Below, one piece after another: positions 42,519 through 50,419 of a DNA stretch of 64,000 nt. Origin of the DNA: Aliirhizobium wenxiniae (GTDB lineage: Bacteria; Pseudomonadota; Alphaproteobacteria; Rhizobiales; Rhizobiaceae); the NCBI RefSeq assembly GCF_014201355.1, contig NZ_JACHEG010000001.1, positions 992,001-1,056,000 of the forward strand, read 5' to 3'. The notes under the pieces were generated by a model that searched no databases, was not told where the DNA came from, and saw only the letters and a list, made by a program, of their open reading frames with translations. Position 1 is the first letter of the stretch; each line of letters opens with the position of its first letter. The position numbers and the translations under genes are program-made.

Positions 42519-44374
42519 CCGTACTCCTCGACTTCCTGGACAATCTCGGCTACGCGCTTTGATAGCGCAGAGCGACTGCCGTCATTCGAAAAGATTTCGT
42601 GGGCTAGCGGCTTTAGTGAAGGTACGCCGCGTTCGACGTCTGATAAAATTATCTCTTCGTAGCAGCCGTTACCGTCCCTTGCCGAATAACGGGATTTCCT
42701 TACTCTGTCCTCCGTCTCGATGTAAATATGCTTGAAGCATCCACCGAAGTGTTCGGAAAAGAAGGCGTGATCGTCACCAAACCGCAACCCGTCTATGACG
42801 ATCCGATCAGCGTGCTCAACACGTTTAAGGGTTCGCTCAGCAAGCCATCGCTGCCTACCGCTTAGATTGATTTCCTGACCCAACTTCTGGCGATTCTCCC
42901 TGCTTAGCTCGAGCCTCTGCTCTAGCAGAAGATCATCCAAGACCTCACTGAAGCGAACGTAGGCGAACCCCAAGGCTTCCAACTCGCGGGCAAATGTCGT
43001 TTTGCCGGATGCGATCGGGCCACTGACCCCGACAACGAAGGAGCCGCACCTTGCGTTCAAATCCGGTATGATGAGGGGAGCTTCATCGCTGTCGCCCAGC
43101 GCCTCCGTAAGGTTTGCTAGATGAAATGAGCCAACCAAAGCAGACGTGATCGCATCAAGCTCATCGTGTGACACATTCTCTTGAAGATAACTTCCACGGA
43201 TACCGAACCGACCGAGCCCGAGCTTCAGCCATTCAATGCCCGCTCCTTTTCGAGGAATGCGCATGATGTCCTGAGCCGCCCCAGGATAGCTCTCTATGAC
43301 TGGAATTCCAAGGTGTCGCAGTGTGTTGGCCAAGCGAATACCGCGGGCCGTAAGCTTCTGCATGCTCGGCAGGAGGCACGGATAAACATTCACTCCGCGC
43401 CGCTTCAACTCGCGCTCACAGCGACGCATGATCCCAAATTCATCGCGACCGGGGTCTGAATCCTCCACGGTCGTTCGGCCGAATGGCAAAGAAAGTGGGG
43501 AGTCAATTGAAACAAGATCAGGTTTGGAGGCCAGCGTCTGTGCGATCAGGTCGGCGTCGCTGAATACAAGGCGGCATTCGGCCTCACTACCTCGCAGCAA
43601 GGCCCACCCACTGCCCTTGGCTTCTGAGCCGGTGAGGTCGATACCGACGATCGTCGCGTTCCCGGCCCGAGTACTTGCAAGCAGTTCGTCAAAGTGAGGA
43701 GCGGCAACCAGATGCGGCGCAGGAGGCGAAAGATCTGGTAAGGATAACCAATTACTTGGCGCAGCCCACTCGGCAAACCGCGTAGAGGCCTGGAATAAAT
43801 CACGCTCAACAGCAAAAAGCTGCAGAACACGATCGAAGATGGCGCCCATGGCACCGATGTCAGCGCGATTGTAGCGGATCAACTTTTGGAGTGAAGAGAC
43901 GTCGCCACGCAGATACTCATGCCACAACAAGACCGCAGCGAAACCATCAACGTCGCCCAAACCATCTCGAAGACTGAGCTTGAGTTCACGCTCGATCGCT
44001 TTTTGTCCGCCAGTCAGACCAACTCGCCTGCAAAGATACATCAAGTCAATATGATGTTTCGGCAGCTCAATGCCTTCGAGTTCCTGGAGAATGAAGCGCT
44101 GGTCGAAACGGATTCCATTGAAGGTGATCATCACCTTGGCTCGTGCCGCATCTTGGCGGAAATCGTCGGCACTCGTCCCTTTTACAACGGTAGAAGCTTT
44201 GCCGTCAAAGGACCACCCAATGATCGTGATCTCGTCGTAGTAGTGACTGAGTCCCGTTGTCTCAATATCGAGGAAAAGAATGTCCTGAGGATATTCGTGG
44301 CAGAGCGCTAGCTGCTCACGCAGATGGCGGGGAAGAGCCTTCGGGACTTTCGATTGTTCGACCTTTTTAAGCAT
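42497..44374 (-). CDS. fusion protein: DEDD exonuclease - DUF429 - P-loop kinase
   Basis: 625 residues in three parts. (1) About 28-215: RNase H-like exonuclease of YprB type, 'ILFLDIETTGLSHYYDEITIIGW' (Asp36, Glu38), 'ITFNGIRFDQRFI' and 'IRYNRADIGAMG' complete the acidic set. (2) About 240-430: DUF429, 'IVGIDLTGSEAKGSGWALL', 'LVSIDSPLSLP' and 'VSHDELDAITSALVG'. (3) About 445-620: nucleotide-kinase-like P-loop, 'VVGVSGPIASGKTTFARELEALG', 'VIDGLRFGDD', 'HIYIETEDRVRKSRYSARDG'. First gene of the operon. The kinase could phosphorylate the product of the PurZ-like enzyme and the nuclease parts could degrade target DNA or RNA; this is inference. Confidence 0.82.
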   Translation of the reverse strand: MLKKVEQSKVPKALPRHLREQLALCHEYPQDILFLDIETTGLSHYYDEITIIGWSFDGKASTVVKGTSADDFRQDAARAKVMITFNGIRFDQRFILQELEGIELPKHHIDLMYLCRRVGLTGGQKAIERELKLSLRDGLGDVDGFAAVLLWHEYLRGDVSSLQKLIRYNRADIGAMGAIFDRVLQLFAVERDLFQASTRFAEWAAPSNWLSLPDLSPPAPHLVAAPHFDELLASTRAGNATIVGIDLTGSEAKGSGWALLRGSEAECRLVFSDADLIAQTLASKPDLVSIDSPLSLPFGRTTVEDSDPGRDEFGIMRRCERELKRRGVNVYPCLLPSMQKLTARGIRLANTLRHLGIPVIESYPGAAQDIMRIPRKGAGIEWLKLGLGRFGIRGSYLQENVSHDELDAITSALVGSFHLANLTEALGDSDEAPLIIPDLNARCGSFVVGVSGPIASGKTTFARELEALGFAYVRFSEVLDDLLLEQRLELSRENRQKLGQEINLSGRQRWLAERTLKRVEHADRIVIDGLRFGDDHAFFSEHFGGCFKHIYIETEDRVRKSRYSARDGNGCYEEIILSDVERGVPSLKPLAHEIFSNDGSRSALSKRVAEIVQEVEEYGCQSQLL

Positions 44375-44439
44375 TTTCCCACCTGGGACAGGAGAGCCTC
44401 TAGTCAGGCAGGTTTGTCTCGCGCCAATCTACATTCTAA

Positions 44440-44469
44440 GATATCGCAGAGATGCGACTCTGTGATATC
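44440..44469. promoter_or_regulatory. palindromic operator candidate of the PurZ operon
   Basis: GATATCGCAGAG-atgcga-CTCTGTGATATC, 12-bp arms matching at 11 positions, in the 169-bp divergent gap between the fusion gene and the 97-aa gene. Size and symmetry suit a dimeric repressor. Confidence 0.55.
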
Positions 44470-44543
44470 GATTGAGCATAGCGCAGTCTCACGGGTTTTC
44501 GCGACCCCATCAGATAATTTTGCAGTTGATAAGTAGGTGGCAT

Positions 44544-44837
44544 TTGAAGCGCGAAAGAATAATTTCCTCTGATGGCGATCTAGAGTTTTCCGTCGAGATT
44601 TGGATCAACGACCAGTCGCGACTTCACGACTACGGAATCCCGAGATCCGCATGGTTTCGAGCCATCAGGCTTATGAAAAAGTATGGTAGCGAAAAAACCT
44701 TGGATGAACTCGATCGACGGGCACTTGCTGCGTTTGAGCGCGGAAACGAGCGCATGTCCTACCGCCTCCGAGATTTAATGGTCGCGATCCATGCGATGGA
44801 AGAGGATGAAGTGATGCCGAACGACAGAGTGCACTGA
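44544..44837 (+). CDS. hypothetical 97-aa protein divergent from PurZ operon
   Basis: TTG start with AAGTAGGTGG upstream, KRERIISSDGDLEFSVEIW. The rest is largely helical and charged ('GIPRSAWFRAIRLMKKYGSEKTLDEL', 'DLMVAIHAMEEDEV'). It could be a small DNA-binding regulator of the adjacent operon given its position, but no clear helix-turn-helix can be claimed. It ends one base before the convergent RlmJ-like gene. Confidence 0.55.
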   Translation: MKRERIISSDGDLEFSVEIWINDQSRLHDYGIPRSAWFRAIRLMKKYGSEKTLDELDRRALAAFERGNERMSYRLRDLMVAIHAMEEDEVMPNDRVH

Positions 44838-45659
44838 TTACTTTGGCTTGGTTACCCAAGAGATTGAATAGCTGCTTTTTTTGAATATTGATTTTAGCTC
44901 GCTGCAAAGATTGCACAGCTTCTCATCAAATTTCCACGGCGTGTTGCATATCAAGAGGCCACCGCCAGCGAGAGAAACCCCATCGGGCGGGAAGGTCAAG
45001 AAATCGGCTCTTAGCGTCTCTTGAAAACCATTTTCCTCCGCGAATTTGGCCAACGCGTCTCCAATTGAAGAGGTTTTGTAAGGATACCAGAGGCAGAAAA
45101 TTCCAGTTCCCCATTTTTTCAATCCCTTGGCCAGCCCCTTGCACATCGCGTGGACCTCGTCGCTTTTTTCAAAAGGCGGATCAACGAAAACCAATCCTCG
45201 ACGTTCAAGCGGCGGTACCGTCGCATTTATCGCGTCATAGCCATCCCGGTTTTGCACCGTAACGCCACGCGACAGTCGATAGCGAATGCTCAAAAGGTCA
45301 TGGTCGTCAGGGTGAAGCTCGTTTGCAATCAATCGGTCACCGGGACGGAGCGATCGCAAAATGATCTCGGGCGAGCCTGGGTAAATGGCCAACCCACCTG
45401 GATTGAGGTTCTTTAAGAGCTCGGAGTATGTCGGAGCACTCGACAAAGGCCTATCAAAGATTTTCCTGACCCCTTCCTCCCACTCTTGCGTCTTCCTCGC
45501 CTCGGTAGATTGGAGGTCATAATATCCAACACCGCTGTGAGTATCCAGAACCGCAAAAGGCTTTTCCTTCAATCGGAGATGATCCAACAGCAATGTCAAA
45601 GCTGCGTGTTTGAAAACCTCTGTGTGATTTCCCGCGTGGTAAGCGTGTCGGTAATTCAT
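44838..45659 (-). CDS. rlmJ: RlmJ-like 23S rRNA adenine-N6 methyltransferase
   Basis: 273 residues from MNYRHAYHAGNHTEVFKHAA, the exact RlmJ N-terminus. SAM motif 'AVLDTHSGVGYYDL', catalytic motif IV 'VFVDPPFEKSDEV' (DPPF where E. coli RlmJ has DPPY). RlmJ methylates A2030 of 23S rRNA. A second, in-frame upstream ATG would add 12 unrelated residues. Its location inside a mobile island is unusual for a housekeeping rRNA enzyme; the host probably has its own copy, so it may be an accessory or retargeted form. Confidence 0.85.
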   Translation of the reverse strand: MNYRHAYHAGNHTEVFKHAALTLLLDHLRLKEKPFAVLDTHSGVGYYDLQSTEARKTQEWEEGVRKIFDRPLSSAPTYSELLKNLNPGGLAIYPGSPEIILRSLRPGDRLIANELHPDDHDLLSIRYRLSRGVTVQNRDGYDAINATVPPLERRGLVFVDPPFEKSDEVHAMCKGLAKGLKKWGTGIFCLWYPYKTSSIGDALAKFAEENGFQETLRADFLTFPPDGVSLAGGGLLICNTPWKFDEKLCNLCSELKSIFKKSSYSISWVTKPK

Positions 45660-45704
45660 AAGCCCGTTCCATTCTTCAAACGGCGGGTAAATCACATTTA
45701 TGAG

Positions 45705-46049
45705 CTATCTGTCGACATCCCGGCGACGGGTGCCTGAAAAACACACGAAACAACAGAAGGCCGCTGCCACCTCCAGAACGATCCCGGCAACAAGCCACCC
45801 CAAGAGGCGATCTGAGACGATCTGGCTGAAATAATAACCTTTCGCAAGATTGGACTGGTCGAAACCCAATGAAATCAAGATGATCACAAACAGAGCCGCG
45901 TTTGAGAAACACGCTAATCGGATTATCTTCTCGGCGACTTGGGCCTTCGCTTCAGTATCGGAACGGTTGATCTGCTGCTTGAAGTTGAAGCGCTTCTCTG
46001 CGTCCAGAAGGCGCCTCTGTGATACTTCACTTTCTACATACGATTTCAC
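45705..46049 (-). CDS. two-span membrane protein
   Basis: 114 residues from GTG (KSYVESEVSQRRLLDAEKRF). A charged N-terminal helix is followed by two hydrophobic segments ('LACFSNAALFVIILISLGF' and 'LLGWLVAGIVLEVAAAFCCFVCF') and a basic tail. GAGGGC precedes the start. The form suits a small membrane effector or a two-transmembrane SLATT-like protein, but no family can be assigned. Confidence 0.6.
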   Translation of the reverse strand: MKSYVESEVSQRRLLDAEKRFNFKQQINRSDTEAKAQVAEKIIRLACFSNAALFVIILISLGFDQSNLAKGYYFSQIVSDRLLGWLVAGIVLEVAAAFCCFVCFSGTRRRDVDR

Positions 46050-46058
46050 GATAGCCCT

Positions 46059-46274
46059 CTACTCTTTATATCTTTGAGGAACTTTGACGACTTCCTTGTC
46101 CTCAGTGTTCGGCCTCAAAACCCTCAAAGAACCATCCGGCTCGGAGTAATCTTTTAACAAAGTGGCGACTGCAAGAGCTCGCCTTATAACTCCGGTATAT
46201 GTCTCTATTCCGTAGAAAACACGAAGGTTTTCCAACGCCTCTAATGTCTCATCATCCGGCTGAAAGTTATGCAT
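46059..46274 (-). CDS. small ribbon-helix-helix-like protein
   Basis: 71 residues, MHNFQPDDETLEALENLRVFYGIETYTGVIRRALAVATLL. The strand-free start followed by 'LENLRVFYGIETYTGVIRRAL' fits a CopG/Arc-type two-helix DNA-binding unit. AGGAT lies five bases before the ATG. It overlaps the end of an upstream open frame by eight bases. It could be an antitoxin or a regulator of the right end of the island. Confidence 0.55.
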   Translation of the reverse strand: MHNFQPDDETLEALENLRVFYGIETYTGVIRRALAVATLLKDYSEPDGSLRVLRPNTEDKEVVKVPQRYKE

Positions 46275-46548
46275 TGAAGATCCTATCATCTGCAATATGA
46301 GTCGCACGCTGCAGCTGGCTTACGAACGGGGTCTTCCGCTGCGCCCAACTCAAAAGCCAATTCCTCCTCATTTTCCCCACTTTCATGACATTGCGATATG
46401 CTCGCTGGATAAGAAGCGGAGCGTCGTCATGATCTAAAGCATGGGTCATGAGTGAACAGGTGCTTTCCACCATGATACCCGTCTGGCGCTTATCAAAGTG
46501 ATAAGGCTGTCTGTTTGGAGCCGAAGCTTTAGTCGCTGACAGTCGCAT
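46267..46548 (-). CDS. possible small protein upstream of the RHH-like gene
   Basis: An open frame (about 93 codons from MRLSATKASAPNRQ) that ends eight bases inside the RHH-like gene. It is basic, contains 'ALDHDDAPLLIQRAYRNVMKVGKMRRNWLLSWAQRK', and no family is recognised. The overlap would fit a coupled pair, but the codon usage does not clearly support translation. Confidence 0.3.
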   Translation of the reverse strand: MRLSATKASAPNRQPYHFDKRQTGIMVESTCSLMTHALDHDDAPLLIQRAYRNVMKVGKMRRNWLLSWAQRKTPFVSQLQRATHIADDRIFNA

Positions 46549-46623
46549 TTGCAGAAAGCACATCAGCAGCACAAGGCGTTGCCAGAGTTAAAAATATCAA
46601 CGTGTTAAAACCCAATCATTCCA

Positions 46624-46669
46624 ATTCCGATTCCAAAGGTCACAGGTTCGAATCCTGTCGGGTGCGCCA
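46624..46669 (+). repeat. attachment repeat, right (attR)
   Basis: Copy of the 3' 46 bases of the tRNA-Arg gene, without its 5' half. It carries A at 46642 and T at 46658 where the tRNA has G and C, which changes T-stem pair 49-65 from G-C to A-T. Weak similarity continues past the CCA on both sides (GAAATCA at corresponding positions). It marks the right island boundary. Confidence 0.92.
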
Positions 46670-46792
46670 CTAAACTACCGAAATCACTAGCCCTACCTCC
46701 GAAAAGCATCTCTGCGCGTGATTTTCACTCGCGTGGCTCAGTGCTGAGCAGCCAACAACGCGATCAGTCATGTAGCAGACGCCCAAAACGCA

Positions 46793-46820
46793 AAAAGCCC
46801 GGATTGCTCCGGGCTTTTCG
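46793..46820 (-). terminator. intrinsic terminator after porin
   Basis: AAAAGCCCGGA / TCCGGGCTTTT with loop TTGC, 20 bp after the porin stop. On the minus strand the stem is followed by TTTTG. Confidence 0.88.
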
Positions 46821-46839
46821 CGTAAGATGTGCGATCGAA

Positions 46840-47964
46840 TTAGAACGAGCGCTGCAGACGCAGGAAACCGTCCCACTTGTCGGCAGAGTCGGTGCCGTTA
46901 TCAACGTCTGTGTAGTTGATCGTTGCCTTGGCAGCGAGGTTGGTGGTGATGGCGTAGTCAGCCGTCAGACCAACGCGCCATGCGTCACCGCCGTCGAAGT
47001 CGCCGTCGCTGTCGAGGCTGACCTTATCCCAGTACTGGGCACCCGGGGTCAGGCTGAACTTGTCGGTGAGCTTGATGGCGTATTCCGCACCGATCGTCCA
47101 CTCGGAAGCGTCGAAGTAACGGTTCTGTCCGAAGGAGTAAGCAGCGAAGATGCCGAGCGAACCCGGGCCGAGCTCTGCAGTCAGCGTGGAAGCGAGAGCT
47201 GCATTTTCGTTGTCGAAGTCGTAACCAGCGAAGAAGTCGGCGGTTACGCCACCGAACTTGCCGGTGATGACGCCGTTGATGCCGATTTCGTCAGCATTGC
47301 CTGCATCGTCGGTCTTGTAACCGGCCTGCGAGTTGAACGCATCAACCTGACCGTAAACCGAGAATGCACCGCCGTCATAGGTGTAACGGATGGAGTTGTT
47401 CAGCGTGTCAGCGCCTTCGCCACCGTTGTTGTACGGACGGTCGTCGGCCAGAACGGTTTCACCCGGAAGCCCAGTGTCGAAATAGTTGTAGAAGTAACCA
47501 ACGCGGAAGCCACCCAGTTCGATGTAGGTTTCTTCCAGGAAGAAGTCGCTATTACCCTGCGACGAGCTGTAGGTGTCAGTACCACCAGCAGCATTAGGAA
47601 TATTTACCGAATAGGCGTTCGACGAGTTGTTGTTGGCGCGAAGCGTGATGCGCGAGGTGAGCGCACCGTATTCGGTGTCGGTCTTGGCTTCGAGGCGAAC
47701 CTGAGCGCGGGTGTTGGTACGGTAACCGGCTTGACCGCCAAAGTCGTCGTCGCTGCGGCCATCAACCTGAACGCGGACATAACCGCCGATCTTCAGGCAG
47801 GTTTCGGTGCCGGGGATGTAGAAATAACCGGTGCCGAAGGCGTCACAAACGCGGACATATTCCATCGGCTCGGGCTCTGCCGCGACGATCGCATCGGCAG
47901 CCTGCGCGCCGGATACTGCTGCGAGAGCTGCAGCGGAGCCGAGAAGGAGGCTCTTGATGTTCAT
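46840..47964 (-). CDS. outer-membrane porin (Omp2b type)
   Basis: A 374-residue alphaproteobacterial porin. Signal peptide 'MNIKSLLLGSAAALAAVSGAQAAD', then the family hallmark 'AAEPEPMEYVRVCDAFGTGYFYIPGTETCLKIGGYVRVQ' with two Cys. A 16-strand-type beta pattern follows, ending in the terminal Phe of 'DGFLRLQRSF' used for outer-membrane assembly. GGAGATCATA precedes the ATG. It allows diffusion of small hydrophilic solutes. The adjacent EnvZ/OmpR-like pair suggests osmotic or nutrient control. Confidence 0.95.
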   Translation of the reverse strand: MNIKSLLLGSAAALAAVSGAQAADAIVAAEPEPMEYVRVCDAFGTGYFYIPGTETCLKIGGYVRVQVDGRSDDDFGGQAGYRTNTRAQVRLEAKTDTEYGALTSRITLRANNNSSNAYSVNIPNAAGGTDTYSSSQGNSDFFLEETYIELGGFRVGYFYNYFDTGLPGETVLADDRPYNNGGEGADTLNNSIRYTYDGGAFSVYGQVDAFNSQAGYKTDDAGNADEIGINGVITGKFGGVTADFFAGYDFDNENAALASTLTAELGPGSLGIFAAYSFGQNRYFDASEWTIGAEYAIKLTDKFSLTPGAQYWDKVSLDSDGDFDGGDAWRVGLTADYAITTNLAAKATINYTDVDNGTDSADKWDGFLRLQRSF

Positions 47965-48325
47965 TATGATCTCCATTGAGATGATGGACCGCGGCTCGGA
48001 GCCCCCACCCACCAAATTGAAAAACCGAAGGCATATTCGGTGAGCAATGAATACGAGGGGTGGCCGGGAGGTGAAAGCAGCAGCACTTGCCGTCAGGGCG
48101 AGAACAGAGTGCCGTAATCGAGGATGTTGCCCAGCCGCATCGGTTTGTAACCGTACGTAATTTGATGGTAATCAAACCGTATCAACGGCGGGAGGCGGCC
48201 ATGTTTCTGCGACAAAGACGCGGAGGGCTTTATCTCGTATTCCGGCCACATATAGCTGCGTGATTCCCGAGGCCGAGATTGGCTGGAAACGCTGGCAAAG
48301 GCGCAGCAACACCGCGAAACAGGGC
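47965..48325. other. porin upstream region
   Basis: 361 bp without coding sequence between the histidine kinase end and the porin start. It includes the palindrome TTTGAT-ggta-ATCAAA at 48161-48176, inside a wider CGGTTTG ... CAAACCG pair (48141-48147 / 48173-48179). This is a good candidate site for the neighbouring response regulator or another porin regulator. Confidence 0.5.
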
Positions 48326-49693
48326 TTATGCAGCGCCTGCCTGGTCCATCAATCGCGGCAGCATGATAACAGCGCGAGCGCCGCCCGAATCGGCTTCCTC
48401 GTAACGGATCTTGCCCTGATGGGCGTCAATGATCGACTTGGCCAATGCAAGGCCAAGGCCGCTTCCGCCCGTATCCCTGCAGCGGGATTCTTCAAGGCGA
48501 ACAAACGGGTTGAAGACCCGGATCCGGTCCGCCTCGGGAATGCCCGGGCCGTCATCATCGATCAGGAGACATACGTCTCCCATTGCCGGACGAACGAAAA
48601 TCCTCGCCCGGTAGCCGTAACGCAGGGCATTTTCCACGACATTACGGACCGCACGCTTCAAGGCGCCCCGGCGGCCATGGATAAAGAACCGGTGTGGATT
48701 GACGAGAGTAATGTCGCCTCCGGCGACGACCAGGTCCGCAATCAGCTCCTGCATCAGATCTTCGAACTGAAATACGGTTTCCGTCTCCGTGGTGTCATAA
48801 CCTCGGGAAAGCGAGAGCGCGCCATCTACCAGTTCCTGTATCTCATCGAGACACACGCCCAGGCGATCCTTGGAATCACCGTCATCGAGAAGCTCGATCC
48901 TCAACCGCATCGCAGTGATCGGAGATTTCAGATCGTGGCCGATCGCCCCGAGCATCTTGGCGCGCTCGTTGAGCAATCTGGTAAGGCGCGCCGCCATGTC
49001 GTTGAAGGCATGGGTGAGCTTTCTAAGCTCGGAAGGACCGGAAGCCGAGATAGGCTGTGGGCTTTCGCCTCGACCAAGATTGTCGGCGGCGTTGGACAGA
49101 TGCTGAAGCGGCGTGGTGATCTTTGCAACGATGATCCACACGACCGCCACGACGATCAGGATCGTTACAAGGATTGTTGCCATCAGTTGCCATGCCCATG
49201 TCTTTGGCAGGCGCATCACGTCACGCGCAGTAAGCCACCGGCCGTCATCCAGGGTGATGGAAGCCAGAAGCACCAAGTTACGGCCGGGCTTGGTCGCGTG
49301 GCCCATTATTTCATGGCTCGGCGCAATTTCTGTTGCAGCAAGAATGAAACCATCCCCGACGGTTACACCGAATTTGTTCTTGAGGAAGATTGCGATGTCA
49401 TCAGAAGGCAGCAGCTCATCACGCACCTGCGGAGCCGCATCGGTAATCGTAAACTGCATGCCCCATTCTGAGGGGGTTTTGATGATCGCTTCATCGTCAG
49501 CTGCAGGCAGGGTCCTCAGCAATTTCGCGGTACTGAGCAATCGCTCGACTGCATCGAAAGCCCGATAACCAAGAATCTGCTTGTTCTTGTCATGCATGAA
49601 ATAGGAAATGCTGAGTATCTGCGCCGCAAGCAGACAGCCAAGGAGCAGCAGGATAAGTTGTCCTCGAACGCTTTGGGGAACGCCGATTTTCAT
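48326..49693 (-). CDS. EnvZ-type sensor histidine kinase
   Basis: 455 residues. TM1 is near residues 12-33 ('LILLLLGCLLAAQILSISYF'), then a periplasmic domain of about 130 residues, TM2 ('LMATILVTILIVVAVVWIIV') and HAMP. The H-box 'MLGAIGHDLKSPITAMRLRIELL' and HATPase boxes 'VVENALRYGYR', 'DDDGPGIPEAD', 'GGSGLGLALAKSI' are intact. Transcribed after the response regulator with a 3-bp gap. It phosphorylates that regulator. The signal is unknown. Confidence 0.93.
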   Translation of the reverse strand: MKIGVPQSVRGQLILLLLGCLLAAQILSISYFMHDKNKQILGYRAFDAVERLLSTAKLLRTLPAADDEAIIKTPSEWGMQFTITDAAPQVRDELLPSDDIAIFLKNKFGVTVGDGFILAATEIAPSHEIMGHATKPGRNLVLLASITLDDGRWLTARDVMRLPKTWAWQLMATILVTILIVVAVVWIIVAKITTPLQHLSNAADNLGRGESPQPISASGPSELRKLTHAFNDMAARLTRLLNERAKMLGAIGHDLKSPITAMRLRIELLDDGDSKDRLGVCLDEIQELVDGALSLSRGYDTTETETVFQFEDLMQELIADLVVAGGDITLVNPHRFFIHGRRGALKRAVRNVVENALRYGYRARIFVRPAMGDVCLLIDDDGPGIPEADRIRVFNPFVRLEESRCRDTGGSGLGLALAKSIIDAHQGKIRYEEADSGGARAVIMLPRLMDQAGAA

Positions 49694-49696
49694 GTC

Positions 49697-50419
49697 TCAG
49701 ACCTTGGTCACATCCGCAACGAGGCAGTAGCCGCCTCCGCGCACGGTGATAATGAGTTCGGGGCGATCCTTACTCTGTTCGATCTTTCGCCGCAATCGGC
49801 TGACCTGATTGTCGATGGCGCGATCGAACGGGCCTGCGCTGCGCGCCGAGGTCAGCTCGAGCAACCTCTCCCGTGACAGGATGACCCTTGGTCGCTCGAG
49901 AAACGCCATAAGCAACTGAAAGTCGGCAACGGTGAGCGGTGTCTCCACACCATCCTCATCGAAGAGGCAGCGACGATCAATCTGAAGGGACCAGTTACCG
50001 AAACGGAGCACCTGACCGCCATGCTCCCCGCCTAGCGAAGGCGCCGACGGCTCGTAACGCCTCAGGATCGCCTTGATGCGCGCCACAACTTCGCGCGGAT
50101 TGAAAGGTTTGGCGAGATAGTCGTCCGCCCCGAGCTCAAGGCCGATGATACGGTCCGTCTCCTCATTGAGCGCGCTTAGCATCAGGATCGGAATCTTGCT
50201 TGTGGCTCTGAGCCGATGGCAGATCGCCAATCCGTCCTCGCCCGGCAACATGACATCGAGAATGATCAGATCGAACCCTCCGGACGTCAGGACCCTGTCC
50301 ATCTCCTTGCCACTGTCGACCGCAACCGCCCGCATGCCTACCTTCTCCAGGTAGAGCCTCAGGGCATCACGGGTCTGGGCGTGGTCGTCGACAATCAGGA
50401 TATTAGGAGAGCTTGCCAT
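49697..50419 (-). CDS. OmpR-family response regulator
   Basis: 240 residues. Receiver domain 'ILIVDDHAQTRDALRLYL', phospho-Asp in 'DLIILDVMLPGEDGL', Thr/Ser switch 'LMLSALNEE', Lys in 'YLAKPFNPRE'. The C-terminal winged helix ('ETPLTVADFQLLMAFLERP', 'IDNQVSRLRRKIEQ') binds DNA. Operon with the EnvZ-like kinase; the porin two genes downstream is the probable target. Confidence 0.94.
   Translation of the reverse strand: MASSPNILIVDDHAQTRDALRLYLEKVGMRAVAVDSGKEMDRVLTSGGFDLIILDVMLPGEDGLAICHRLRATSKIPILMLSALNEETDRIIGLELGADDYLAKPFNPREVVARIKAILRRYEPSAPSLGGEHGGQVLRFGNWSLQIDRRCLFDEDGVETPLTVADFQLLMAFLERPRVILSRERLLELTSARSAGPFDRAIDNQVSRLRRKIEQSKDRPELIITVRGGGYCLVADVTKV

Larger units (their letters stand above)
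26564..46669. mobile_element. integrated genomic island in tRNA-Arg
   Basis: Bounded by the tRNA-Arg 3' half and its 46-bp near-perfect duplicate. An integrase points away from the tRNA at the left end. The interior holds replication, recombinase, defence-type and hypothetical genes and is in part clearly more AT-rich than the flanks (for example 29.9-33.9 kb). There is no terminase, capsid or tail gene and no type IV secretion or conventional relaxase, so it is neither a complete prophage nor a self-conjugative element. Mobilisation through its HUH protein or by a helper is possible. Confidence 0.92.

Noticed and set aside
26564-46669. Island as a complete prophage or conjugative element
   Set aside because: No terminase, portal, capsid, tail, lysis, type IV secretion or conventional relaxase gene is visible.
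46624-46669. A second tRNA gene at the right island end
   Set aside because: Only the 3' half is present; acceptor 5' strand and D-arm are missing. It is the attachment-site duplicate.
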